Origin: Sunxiuqinia sp963678245
Lineage (GTDB): Bacteria > Bacteroidota > Bacteroidia > Bacteroidales > Prolixibacteraceae
Reading direction: 5' to 3'
NCBI GenBank assembly: GCA_965140765.1
Contig: OZ223309.1
Location: 62,001-126,000, forward strand
Length of the DNA: 64,000 nucleotides
This document shows, piece by piece, positions 18,945 to 26,525 of this stretch; position 1 is the stretch's first letter; each line of letters starts with the position of its first letter. Under the pieces are notes generated by a model, which was not told the DNA's origin, ran no database searches, and saw nothing but the letters and a program-made list of their open reading frames with translations. The translations under genes and the position numbers were made by a program.

Positions 18945-19574
18945 ATGAAACCAAGACTAATATTAGCAAGTGTTATTTTACCGTTGGGACTGATCATCGC
19001 CGCAGTTCCGCCAAATACCACCAAAGCCTATAAATTAACCGCCGAGCAACTTCTCAACGAAGTTCGGGAAAATTTACAATTTATTCATCCCGACCAGGTG
19101 GCTGATATGTTGATTCAGAAAGATCCTTCGTTACAGCTGATTGATGTAAGAAGTAAGGCTGAATTCGAAAAGTTTAGCCTGCCGGGAGCGATTAATGTTC
19201 CGTTGGAAAACTTGCTCTCCGAAGATTACGAGTATTACATTAATCAGGATGTGAAGTTGAATGTGTTTTATTCTAACGGATCGACTGACGCTAACGAAGC
19301 CTGGATGATTACCCGCCAGTTGGGGTACAAAAACAACTATGTGCTACAGGGAGGCTTAAACTACTGGGTGGAGACGATTATGAATCCTGAAAAACCCGCT
19401 TCAACCAGCCCGAATGAAGAGATCGCAAAATACGACTTTCGGAAAGCTGCAAGCTCTGCTCTTGGTGGAGGTGGTGGTGACATCGCGCCAGCTGCCACCG
19501 AACTGGATGCACCGGCAGCAGCACCTCCGGTAATTAAAAATAAAAAGAAAAAGCACGTGCAAGGCGGATGCTAA
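18945..19574 (+). CDS. Exported rhodanese-like protein lacking the usual active-site Cys
   Basis: A 209-residue protein with an N-terminal hydrophobic signal (LILASVILPLGLIIAAVPP) and one rhodanese domain: LQLIDVRSKAEFEKFSLPGAINVP, then the loop where family members read YCxxGxRS. Here the loop reads FYSNGSTDANEAW, with Ser110 in place of the catalytic Cys. The domain is followed by a Gly/Ala/Pro-rich linker and the tail KNKKKKHVQGGC, whose last residue is Cys209. That terminal Cys could replace the missing one as sulfur acceptor; this is inference. It lies 43 bp after the second YeeE half and is followed by a terminator, so it closes the operon. Confidence 0.83.
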   Translation: MKPRLILASVILPLGLIIAAVPPNTTKAYKLTAEQLLNEVRENLQFIHPDQVADMLIQKDPSLQLIDVRSKAEFEKFSLPGAINVPLENLLSEDYEYYINQDVKLNVFYSNGSTDANEAWMITRQLGYKNNYVLQGGLNYWVETIMNPEKPASTSPNEEIAKYDFRKAASSALGGGGGDIAPAATELDAPAAAPPVIKNKKKKHVQGGC

Positions 19575-19582
19575 CGCATGAC

Positions 19583-19633
19583 TGGGAAGAAAACCAAAAA
19601 TCAGAAAGACTGTCCGAAAGGATGGTCTTTTTT
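19583..19633 (+). repeat. 51-bp terminator-containing repeat, left copy (intact)
   Basis: This copy matches 28587-28636 at 44 of 51 aligned positions with one gap (counted by eye). The two copies bracket the AT-rich accessory block in direct orientation. Confidence 0.6.
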
Positions 19634-19635
19634 TT
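19605..19635 (+). terminator. Terminator of the sulfur-reductase operon
   Basis: Stem AGACTGTCC/GGATGGTCT (two G-U pairs) closes a GAAA tetraloop and is followed by a run of T. It begins about 30 bp after the stop codon of the rhodanese-like gene. Confidence 0.85.
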
Positions 19636-19862
19636 TGTTTGTTATTTCTGAGTACCGCCGCGACGAACGCTCCGGCTTTTCTTCAGATAAACAGATGAGT
19701 GTTCAGAAAAAAAGAAGAACTGACGGAAGTGATTATTATGAGCATTTGATTATCTTGTGATTTGATACAATGGTGACAAAAATAGTGTCATTTCCAAGTA
19801 AATAATACCTTTTGTCACACGGATAGAAAAAATAAGTGGAATAAAAGTTCTGTTTCACATAC

Positions 19863-19869
19863 GTTAGGC
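19863..19869 (+). other. Lone core site at the left end of the array
   Basis: GTTAGGC is a perfect GTTRRRY core preceded by CACATAC. I find no matching left arm upstream, so it resembles an attI-type or truncated site rather than a full attC. Confidence 0.45.
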
Positions 19870-19888
19870 TCAATTTAAATCAGGAACT

Positions 19889-20548
19889 ATGATGAAAATT
19901 ATAATAATTGGGATAGCATTTCTATTCATGAACCAAGTTTATGGACAAGAATGTAATTGTATAGATAATTCCTTTTCATCTAAAAATGATTCTCCTATTG
20001 CTTTTTCTAAAATAGGAAATGAAGACGTTGCATTTTGCGGTTACAAATATGATGAAATAGGAAAACTTAAAAGTGACTCTAGTTTTATAGGTTGTGGATA
20101 TGAGATAATTCTTTGTAGTGAGAAAAAATCAATTTTTGAAGTAGGAGAATTTTATACGGATTCGATAAAAATAAGAAAGAATGGATTTGATATTTTTAGA
20201 ACTGAAAACTTCCCTTATGGTCAAGGAGAAAAATATAATGAAATTCCAGTTTTAAAGTTTTCATTTTCGACTATTGAAAATAAAATACAAATTGACACTA
20301 TATTCGCAATCCCAGACTACTACATTTCAAATGAATACTTTAAAAAGCTGGAATTGATTATTGAAACAATAAAAAAGGACACAGGATATCCAACAAGATA
20401 TCCCGACTTCAATCTTCATTACCTATTTCTAAAGGCTGTATCTGACAAGAAATTTGAACGCAAGTTTATTGACTCGGGACCTTATGATGGCTATTTGGCA
20501 GTTATTTATAGGAATTTTGTTGAATATTTATCAAATCAAAATGAATAA
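19889..20548 (+). CDS. Secreted protein of unknown function (cassette 1)
   Basis: A 219-residue protein with a signal peptide (MMKIIIIGIAFLFMNQVYGQ) followed by a Cys pair, ECNCIDN. The rest is a soluble, AT-rich-coded domain with further Cys residues and many Lys and Ile. I do not recognise the family. Its start lies 20-odd bases after the presumed cassette boundary and its stop is 8 bp before attC1, so it fills the cassette. Base composition is visibly more AT-rich than the sulfur operon upstream, as expected for acquired DNA. Confidence 0.75.
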   Translation: MMKIIIIGIAFLFMNQVYGQECNCIDNSFSSKNDSPIAFSKIGNEDVAFCGYKYDEIGKLKSDSSFIGCGYEIILCSEKKSIFEVGEFYTDSIKIRKNGFDIFRTENFPYGQGEKYNEIPVLKFSFSTIENKIQIDTIFAIPDYYISNEYFKKLELIIETIKKDTGYPTRYPDFNLHYLFLKAVSDKKFERKFIDSGPYDGYLAVIYRNFVEYLSNQNE

Positions 20549-20556
20549 AAAACAGA

Positions 20557-20689
20557 GGCTAACACAGTACATATTTCAGAGCGGGGTTGGTGCGGCTTTC
20601 AACTGCGGATTCTTGCATCGCAGCTCCGTGTCCTTCGGACAGGAACGCTCTTCGAAATCCGCCCCGACAACATGTTTCAACCGTTATGT
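20557..20689 (+). repeat. attC-like site 1
   Basis: The left box is GGCTAAC and the right core GTTATGT. The centre folds as an imperfect hairpin: GCGGATT pairs with AATCCGC, and the tip is TGTCC-TTC-GGACA. The right arm (GGAACGC, then CCGCCCC and ACAACATGT) is shared with sites 3 and 4. Confidence 0.65.
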
Positions 20690-20804
20690 CCAAGCTTGAA
20701 AATCGTGCCAAAATTCAACATTTGAACAAATTTCAAAGTTTTAGAGAGAAATGTCCAAAATTGAATATGCCAACTGTCTTTTGAATGAACTAAAACATTT
20801 TACA

Positions 20805-21152
20805 ATGAAAAAATATTTATTACTTCTTCATGAAGACATCGAAAAAATGCAAAATCTTTCACCTAAAGAAATGGAGGAATTGACAAATTCCCATATGGCT
20901 TGGGCCGAAAAGTTAGGCAAATCGGGACATCTTATTTCTGGCGAGGGACTTGAAGAAAATAGCGTACAGATTTCTGGGAAGGACAGTATTGTGAAAGATG
21001 GAACATTCTTGGAATCCAAAGAAATGATTGGCGGCTACTATTTACTACAAGCCAAAGATTTAAAAACGGTTATAGAATTGGCAAAAGGTTGTCCTTGCCA
21101 ATTATGGGGTGGAACTACCGAAATCAGACCGATAATGGAATATGAAGAATAA
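20805..21152 (+). CDS. YCII/DGPF-domain protein (cassette 2)
   Basis: A protein of about 115 residues of the YCII-related family: KKYLLLLHEDIEKM, a central MAWAEKLGKSGHLISGEGL, and the C-terminal KEMIGGYYLLQAKDL with IELAKGCPC. An in-frame ATG lies 54 bp upstream, but MKKYLLLL is the family start. DGPF/YCII proteins are standard genomic partners of ECF42 sigma factors, and the next gene is such a sigma factor, overlapping by 11 bp (probable translational coupling). The biochemical role is not known; the fold resembles muconolactone isomerase-like ferredoxin folds. Confidence 0.85.
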   Translation: MKKYLLLLHEDIEKMQNLSPKEMEELTNSHMAWAEKLGKSGHLISGEGLEENSVQISGKDSIVKDGTFLESKEMIGGYYLLQAKDLKTVIELAKGCPCQLWGGTTEIRPIMEYEE

Positions 21153-22365
21153 AATATCTTCGGTTGTTGAATCGAGTTACAGAGCTTTTTACGGAAAGTT
21201 ATTTTCAGCTCTTTTCAGTCAATTCGGAGCTAATTATGTAAGTGAAATTGAAGATGCAATTCAAAATTCATTTTACAAATCTTTAAAAAGTTGGAACCCA
21301 AACCAAGTTCCCGGCAACAAAGAAAATTGGCTTTTTATTGTTGCCCGAAATGATGTTTTGAACCAGATAAAAAAAGACAGCCGACTGCAATCGCAATCTG
21401 ATTTAAAAACTAAGGTAGAAACAGAAAATCCCAAAGAAGATTTAAGGCTAAAAACTATTTTATTCTTATCTAAGTCCAAAAAGGTATCTTCAAAAGTAAA
21501 AGTGATTTTTGTTCTGAAAAATATCTTTGGACTGCATATCAAAGAAATTAGCGAATGTACTTTACTATCTCAAGATGCTATTTACAAAAGCATAAACAGA
21601 GCTAAAAAAGACTTTCGACAATCGACAAAAGATGCAAATTTTGATTTGACTTTTAAGCAAATAGCTGATAAAGAAATTGAAATTGTAGAAGAAATTCTAT
21701 ATGCAGTTTTCAATATTGGTTTTGACTCTTTCAACGAGAAAACCAATTCAATTATCAATGAAGATTTGTGTTTAGAGGCTTTATCACTTTCAAAAATTTT
21801 GTCCGACAAATTTCAGCGAGTAACAACAAAAAATCTTCTTGCATTATTTTGTTTTCATCTTGCAAGAATTCCGGCAAAGATTAAAAATGACAAAATCATT
21901 TCATTCTTTGAGCAGGACAAAACCAATTGGAACTACGACTTTGTCAAATTAGGTTTCCACTACATGGAAAACCCTGAAAAGCTCAATAAATATTACATAG
22001 AAGCTTTGATTGCAAGTAAGCATATGACGGCGACAAAGAACGACATTGAACATTGGAACGAAATAATAAAACTATACCAATTATTAATTTCGGTTTCAAA
22101 TTCGCCCATTACGAAATTGAACCTTTGTTATTGTTTAATTAAGGTGCAGAGAATCGAGGAGGCAAAAGAATTATTGAAAATTGTCGAAAATGAATTACCT
22201 GACGAACACATCTATCTTTCTTTGGTAAAGGCTAACATTTTCTCAAACAAACAAACCATGGAATCCAAAAAAATAATTAACCAAGTATTAAAAAACATTA
22301 ACCAAAAAATCAGACGGGAATATATATTAGAAAATATGCCAACTGACCTCTGGATAGAACATTGA
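21142..22365 (+). CDS. ECF RNA polymerase sigma factor, ECF42 type (cassette 2)
   Basis: A 407-residue sigma factor. Residues about 1-155 hold the sigma-2 region (FGANYVSEIEDAIQNSFYKSLKSW, NKENWLFIVARNDVLNQIKK) and sigma-4 helix-turn-helix (LHIKEISECTLLSQDAIYKSINRAK). About 240 further residues form the long helical, TPR-like C-terminal extension (DUF6596 type) that defines ECF42. No anti-sigma factor is next to it; in this group the extension itself is thought to control activity. It overlaps the YCII gene upstream and lies 4 bp before the SnoaL-like gene. The three form a transferable regulatory module inside one cassette. Confidence 0.85.
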   Translation: MKNKISSVVESSYRAFYGKLFSALFSQFGANYVSEIEDAIQNSFYKSLKSWNPNQVPGNKENWLFIVARNDVLNQIKKDSRLQSQSDLKTKVETENPKEDLRLKTILFLSKSKKVSSKVKVIFVLKNIFGLHIKEISECTLLSQDAIYKSINRAKKDFRQSTKDANFDLTFKQIADKEIEIVEEILYAVFNIGFDSFNEKTNSIINEDLCLEALSLSKILSDKFQRVTTKNLLALFCFHLARIPAKIKNDKIISFFEQDKTNWNYDFVKLGFHYMENPEKLNKYYIEALIASKHMTATKNDIEHWNEIIKLYQLLISVSNSPITKLNLCYCLIKVQRIEEAKELLKIVENELPDEHIYLSLVKANIFSNKQTMESKKIINQVLKNINQKIRREYILENMPTDLWIEH

Positions 22366-22369
22366 AATT

Positions 22370-22813
22370 ATGCGAACACTACTTGTAACTCTAATCATGA
22401 TATTTACGATATCTTGTACAGAAGAGAGCGACTTTTCAAAACAAAAAGGCAAAAACCAAAAAGTAGTTGAACAGTATTTTGAACATTTCAATAATCACGA
22501 TTGGCAAAAAATGATAGATATGTATATTGAAAAAGCGGAATTTAAAGACCCTTCACTTGGCTCGGGAATTGTTAAGATGATCAAAGCCGAAACGATTGTC
22601 AAGTATTTGGAAATGAATGCAATATTTTCTGACATACACGACAGAATAGTCCAAACCTATCCTTCGGGCGAAAAAAATATAATTGTGGAATTTATATCGA
22701 GCGGAACTACACGTGAAAACTCGAAATTTGAATTACCAATTTGTGCAATTTTCACAATCGAAAATGGGAAAATTACAAAAGATTTTTCGTATTTTGACAA
22801 TTTTGAAGAATAA
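22370..22813 (+). CDS. SnoaL-like (NTF2-fold) lipoprotein (cassette 2)
   Basis: A 147-residue protein with a signal and lipobox FTISC (Cys near residue 16), then an NTF2-like domain: VVEQYFEHFNNHDWQKMIDMYIEKAEFKDPSLG, with the C-terminal strand pattern CAIFTIENGKITKDFSYFD. SnoaL-like domains act as small-molecule isomerases, hydrolases or binding proteins; no substrate can be assigned. It starts 4 bp after the sigma factor and ends 8 bp before attC2, so it is the last gene of the three-gene cassette. Confidence 0.8.
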   Translation: MRTLLVTLIMIFTISCTEESDFSKQKGKNQKVVEQYFEHFNNHDWQKMIDMYIEKAEFKDPSLGSGIVKMIKAETIVKYLEMNAIFSDIHDRIVQTYPSGEKNIIVEFISSGTTRENSKFELPICAIFTIENGKITKDFSYFDNFEE

Positions 22814-22821
22814 AATACTAC

Positions 22822-22952
22822 ACATAATAATGTACATGCAAAATAGAAGAAACGCTAATAAAATCAGGGGTTTCGGATTGTGTCAAAGTTTGTGACTAAC
22901 AGAAAATTTCGTGCTTAGAAATCGCCTACTTTTTATATACTAACCGTTGTGG
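22822..22952 (+). repeat. attC-like site 2 (divergent)
   Basis: The left box is ACATAAT and the right core GTTGTGG. Length (131 bp) and position match the other sites, but the inner arms differ from those of sites 1, 3 and 4, so it would be a different attC type. Confidence 0.5.
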
Positions 22953-22996
22953 GTGATTAAAGAAAAACGGCATAAAACGTTGAAAATATTACAGAA

Positions 22997-23851
22997 ATGG
23001 TAAAAGAAAAAGTATTATTAGCAGGAGCTACTGGATATTTAGGACGATTCATAACTCAAGAATTAATTGACGGAGATTATGAAACAAAAATTGTTGTTCG
23101 TAATAAAGAAAAAGTAAAACTCAAGGCTCCGCATCTTGAGATTATAGAAGCACAAGTAACGAAACCTGAAAGCTTAAAAGATATTTGCAAAAATGTAGAT
23201 ATTGTAATAAGCTCGGTTGGAATTACAAGACAAAAAGATGGATTAACTTATATGGATGTCGATTATCAGGCAAATGTAAACTTGATTAATGAAGCAAAAA
23301 AAAGTGGAGTTAAAAAATTCATCTACATATCCGTTTTAAACGGAGAAAAACTTAGAAATCTGAAAATTTGTGATGCAAAAGAAAAACTAGGAGATTATTT
23401 GAAAACTTCTGGATTAAATTACTGCATAATTCGACCGAATGGATTTTTTTCGGATATGGCAGATTTTCTTAAAATGGCAAAAGGTGGAAGAGTTTATTTG
23501 TTTGGAGACGGTAAATTAAAACTCAATCCAATTCACGGAAAAGATTTAGCAAAAGAGGTCGTTAATGCTATCAACCAAGAGAAAAAAGAAATAAATATCG
23601 GCGGTCCTGATTTGCTTTCCCAAAACGAAATTGCTGAATTAGCATTGAAAGCATACGGGAATAAAATTAGAATTGTTCATTTGCCTGATTGGATAAGAAA
23701 ATTTGCCCTTTGGAGCGTTCGGACATTTACAAGTTCAAAAACGTATGGTCCGATTGAATTTTTTATGACAACTATGGTTATGGATATGACAGCGCCACTA
23801 TTTGGAGAAGAGAAATTAGAGATTTTTTTTAATAACAAGGCGAGAAAATAA
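22997..23851 (+). CDS. NAD(P)-binding SDR/NmrA-like protein (cassette 3)
   Basis: A 284-residue atypical short-chain dehydrogenase. The N-terminal GATGYLGRFITQEL is the Gly-rich dinucleotide loop, IVVRNKEKVKLKAP follows strand 2, and the region YISVLNGEKL stands where a YxxxK pair would be expected; I see no clear YxxxK. It resembles the NmrA/NDUFA9-like branch, often used as redox sensors or cofactor-binding chaperones rather than enzymes. It starts 45 bp after the cassette boundary and ends 12 bp before attC3. Confidence 0.85.
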   Translation: MVKEKVLLAGATGYLGRFITQELIDGDYETKIVVRNKEKVKLKAPHLEIIEAQVTKPESLKDICKNVDIVISSVGITRQKDGLTYMDVDYQANVNLINEAKKSGVKKFIYISVLNGEKLRNLKICDAKEKLGDYLKTSGLNYCIIRPNGFFSDMADFLKMAKGGRVYLFGDGKLKLNPIHGKDLAKEVVNAINQEKKEINIGGPDLLSQNEIAELALKAYGNKIRIVHLPDWIRKFALWSVRTFTSSKTYGPIEFFMTTMVMDMTAPLFGEEKLEIFFNNKARK

Positions 23852-23862
23852 ATAAAAACGAC

Positions 23863-23991
23863 CCATAACAATTGTGAATTGCATTGAGGGTCGTGGTATG
23901 TCCCACGCTAAATTCCCGCAATGTCGTTCCGTCCGGCAGGATAGGAACGCTTTCCGAAAACCGCCCCTACAACATACATTTTACGTTGGCA
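23863..23991 (+). repeat. attC-like site 3
   Basis: The left box CCATAAC is complementary, with one mismatch, to the start of its own unit (GTTGTGGG at 22946). The right core is GTTGGCA. The tip pairs CGTTCC with GGAACG; the right arm CTTTCCGAAAACCGCCCC closely matches site 4. Confidence 0.65.
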
Positions 23992-24058
23992 AAAATCTGA
24001 CGCAACCTAATTGAGAAAGATGTAATCTATAAAATATAAAAATTTTAAATCGCCAAAC

Positions 24059-24751
24059 ATGAAAAAGCTATTATTATTTTTTGTTCCTGCATTATTCTTA
24101 TTCTTTTCTTGTGAACAAGATGACATCTTTTCCAGAATAGAAAACACAACAAACGGAGAAAAATGGACACTTCAAATAGAAAGTTCTCCAACTGAAGTTT
24201 ACAACCAACTTCAAGATTTAGGATTAGAAAAAGAAATTGGTACTGTCGCAATAGTATATAGAAAGCCCTATTCAAATCCAAAAGAACTCCAGAATATTTT
24301 TCCCTTTTACAGGACTGTTACCTTGGAAACAAAATCGGGAATTGTAAAACGGGCTGTTATCGGACTTAATCAAGGTAAGGTTAGTTCCATTGAGACTGGT
24401 GGAGCTATGTTAGAATCTAGTTCCTCATGGCCTTCAGACACACCTGATGACATTACAATCCACATTAATGACCAGACAGATGTAATGTATCAAAAATTAT
24501 TGTCTATTTGGCAAATATCTCCATACAATGATTATCAGATTATTCTTCCAGACAAGTCATTGGAAGATTCTTTCGACCCAAACATGGCTAATTACGACGA
24601 ATGGGCATTTGATTTTTCGGAAAACATCAGAACAAACAAAATTGGCCGGTCTTTCGTGAGATTATTTTTCAACGATAAAAAACTGGTTAAAATCAGAGAG
24701 GAATATTATGAGAATGAGGTTGTCAATTCGTATAATCTGATAGTAGACTAA
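24059..24751 (+). CDS. Lipoprotein of unknown function (cassette 4)
   Basis: A 230-residue protein with a lipoprotein signal (LLLFFVPALFLFFSC, Cys near residue 18) followed by an acidic stretch, EQDDIF. The body is a soluble alpha/beta-looking domain without motifs I recognise. It starts about 70 bp after the cassette boundary and ends 35 bp before attC4. As a lone surface or periplasmic lipoprotein it fits typical integron cargo, but no function should be assigned. Confidence 0.72.
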   Translation: MKKLLLFFVPALFLFFSCEQDDIFSRIENTTNGEKWTLQIESSPTEVYNQLQDLGLEKEIGTVAIVYRKPYSNPKELQNIFPFYRTVTLETKSGIVKRAVIGLNQGKVSSIETGGAMLESSSSWPSDTPDDITIHINDQTDVMYQKLLSIWQISPYNDYQIILPDKSLEDSFDPNMANYDEWAFDFSENIRTNKIGRSFVRLFFNDKKLVKIREEYYENEVVNSYNLIVD

Positions 24752-24786
24752 AGTTATTCAACTTATTAAGAATAAATAAAAACTGT

Positions 24787-24917
24787 TGCCAACACAGTAC
24801 ATATTGCAATACGGGGTTCGTGCGGTGTCGTTCACTGGATTCTTGTTCGCAGTTCCGCGTCCTTCGGACCGGAACGCACTCCGAAAACCGCCCGATAACA
24901 TGTACCGCCCGTTAGTT
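24787..24917 (+). repeat. attC-like site 4
   Basis: The left box TGCCAAC is an exact complement of GTTGGCA, which starts the same unit at 23985. The right core is GTTAGTT. GTACAT on the left arm pairs with ATGTAC on the right, and the tip is GTTCCG/CGGAAC. This is the best-preserved site. Confidence 0.68.
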
Positions 24918-24942
24918 AGAATTGAAAAACAGAGCGACACCT

Positions 24943-26190
24943 ATGAAAAACCTAATTTTACTAATATTCCTTTTTGCTTGCTTAACAGCATTTTCTCAGA
25001 GCGATAAAAATATCGACTGGAATTCTGACATAGAGTATATTAAAGTTGAACTCCCCAAAAATCATTACAATTTGTATATGGTTAAAAGTGAACAAGACTT
25101 CATCTCTGGACTTGATGAGATTTATAAAATCCAAAACCAACTATCCGATTTTGAAGTAGCAGTTAAATTGCAACAATTGATTGCAACTTTGGGAGATTCA
25201 CATACCACTTTAAGTTTAGATCCATTCCTTGATTACAATAAAATTCTTCCGATTGGACTGATGTGGTTCAGTGATGGACTTTGGATACAATCAACAACAA
25301 AAAGCAATGAAACTATACTAGGAGCAAAACTCATAGAAATAAATGGAAGGGCAATTAGTGAAATTATAGATTCATTGAGTACAATCTCAGCAATAGATAA
25401 TCAAGCTTCGATTAAGAAAAGCGCTCCTAAAATAATTCCTGCTGTGCAATTTTTAGAATATTTCGGTTTTGCTATACAACCTGAAATAAAACTAACACTT
25501 GAACAAAATGGTGAAACTGTATATTATACAATTCATCCTGAAAAAATGAATAAAAATAATATGGTTAGAGTTCTACCTAACCCGATACCACTATGCTATC
25601 AAAATACGAGAACTCCCTTTTGGTATAAGGTCTTAACAAAAGACAATGTATTCTATATTCAATATAATAAGTGTTGGAGTAGAGAATATCCACCATCTGG
25701 ATTTAAAGGAGATTCTCAAAAACTTCCTTCATTCTCTAAATTTCATAAAGCAATAGTGGATAGCATAAAGAAAAACGATTTTAATAAAGTTGTTTTTGAC
25801 ATCCGCTTCAATGGTGGAGGTAATTCTTATCAGGGGACCAAATTAGTTGAGGAGTTATCAACTATTGATAAAATTAAAAGTAAAGGAAAACTTTATGTAA
25901 TTACAGGACGAGATTTATATTCTTCTGCAATAATTAACATCATGGACTTTACCAATATGACTAATGCAATTTTGGTTGGAGAAGAAACTTCCGGGAAACC
26001 CAATCATCTCGGTGAAATAAGAAGTTTTAAACTGCCGTCTTCAGCTCTTAGCTTGCAATATTCGACCAAATACTTTAAAAGAACCGACAAAGATTTAAAA
26101 ACTATCACTCCAGATAAAATTATAGAATCAAGCTTTACTGACTTTAAGAATGGCAAAGACCCTGTATTTGAATGGATTTTGAAACAATAA
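24943..26190 (+). CDS. S41-family peptidase-like secreted protein (cassette 5)
   Basis: A 415-residue protein with a signal peptide (MKNLILLIFLFACLTAFSQ); I use the second in-frame ATG because it gives a clean signal. The C-terminal half is a tail-specific protease domain: VVFDIRFNGGGNSYQG near residue 285, then GRDLYSSAIINIMDF, where the second Ser of YSSA would be the nucleophile, and GEETSGKPNHLGE. The N-terminal half has LGDSHTTLSLDP and a PDZ-like segment. It probably cleaves unfolded or C-terminal peptide ends in the periplasm. It starts 26 bp after attC4. Confidence 0.82.
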   Translation: MKNLILLIFLFACLTAFSQSDKNIDWNSDIEYIKVELPKNHYNLYMVKSEQDFISGLDEIYKIQNQLSDFEVAVKLQQLIATLGDSHTTLSLDPFLDYNKILPIGLMWFSDGLWIQSTTKSNETILGAKLIEINGRAISEIIDSLSTISAIDNQASIKKSAPKIIPAVQFLEYFGFAIQPEIKLTLEQNGETVYYTIHPEKMNKNNMVRVLPNPIPLCYQNTRTPFWYKVLTKDNVFYIQYNKCWSREYPPSGFKGDSQKLPSFSKFHKAIVDSIKKNDFNKVVFDIRFNGGGNSYQGTKLVEELSTIDKIKSKGKLYVITGRDLYSSAIINIMDFTNMTNAILVGEETSGKPNHLGEIRSFKLPSSALSLQYSTKYFKRTDKDLKTITPDKIIESSFTDFKNGKDPVFEWILKQ

Positions 26191-26204
26191 AATACTTCGG
26201 CTGA

Positions 26205-26386
26205 AAAAATGCATATGTAATGTGGGTTTCAGCGTTTCTTTGAGCTGAGGCTCGTTGTTGCAACACCGCCAATTCGTATTTGACGATTGATGGAAAATTT
26301 GAAATATTGAATAAACGAATTGGCTCGGTGCAGAACTGAAAGTTTCCAACTTTAATCCAACACTACACATACGCAATCCGCTAGCA
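26205..26386 (+). repeat. attC-like site 5, long and degenerate
   Basis: A palindrome of about 180 bp fills the gap after the peptidase gene. Outer arms TGCATATGTAATGTG (26210) and CACTACACATACGCA (26361) pair at 11 of 15 positions; inner arms at 26264-26277 and 26315-26330 pair almost fully. The right core is GCTAGCA instead of GTTRRRY, and the left box does not complement the start of its unit. It may be inactive. Confidence 0.45.
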
Positions 26387-26474
26387 AATAGGGCGATACA
26401 GCAAGTTTGGATACAGTTTGATTGAGTTTGTTAAAAAAATATTATAATAGTTTAAGCGAACCTAACGAAGGCAT

Positions 26475-26501
26475 TTGTTTTATTTATAATTTCTATTTTT
26501 G
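26475..26501 (+). promoter_or_regulatory. Candidate promoter for the split T9SS-cargo gene
   Basis: TATTTTTG (26494-26501) is a perfect TAnnTTTG box and TTG at 26475-26477 lies 16 bp upstream. It is located 24 bp before the ATG, so this gene would have its own promoter. Confidence 0.5.
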
Positions 26502-26525
26502 TGCGCGTCGTCAAAACCTCGAACA

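Larger units (their letters stand above)
19863..26386 (+). mobile_element. Integron-like gene cassette array without an integrase (CALIN)
   Basis: Five consecutive units, all genes on the plus strand, each end in a palindromic repeat of about 130 bp (the last longer). Each repeat starts with an RYYYAAC-like box and ends with a GTTRRRY-like box. The start of a unit is complementary to the left box of the repeat that closes the same unit: GTTGGCAA with TTGCCAAC (unit 4, exact), GTTGTGGG with CCCATAAC (unit 3, one mismatch), GTTATGT with ACATAAT (unit 2, one mismatch), GTTAGGCTC with GAGGCTAAC (unit 1, one mismatch). This is the rule for integron cassettes. No tyrosine recombinase is seen anywhere in the window. 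An alternative is a lineage-specific interspersed palindrome family. Confidence 0.68.

Noticed and set aside
19578..19760. 60-codon frame just after the rhodanese-like gene
   Set aside because: It runs through the operon terminator, including its T tract, so it is chance.
20454..20784. Short frames crossing attC-like site 1
   Set aside because: They lie in the palindromic repeat and do not match any protein; similar chance frames cross site 4 (24758-25007).
21147..21170. Similarity of AATAAAATATCTTCGG here to AATAAAATACTTCGG at 26187
   Set aside because: Short AT-rich match in one coding and one non-coding context; no structure or second copy supports a functional repeat.
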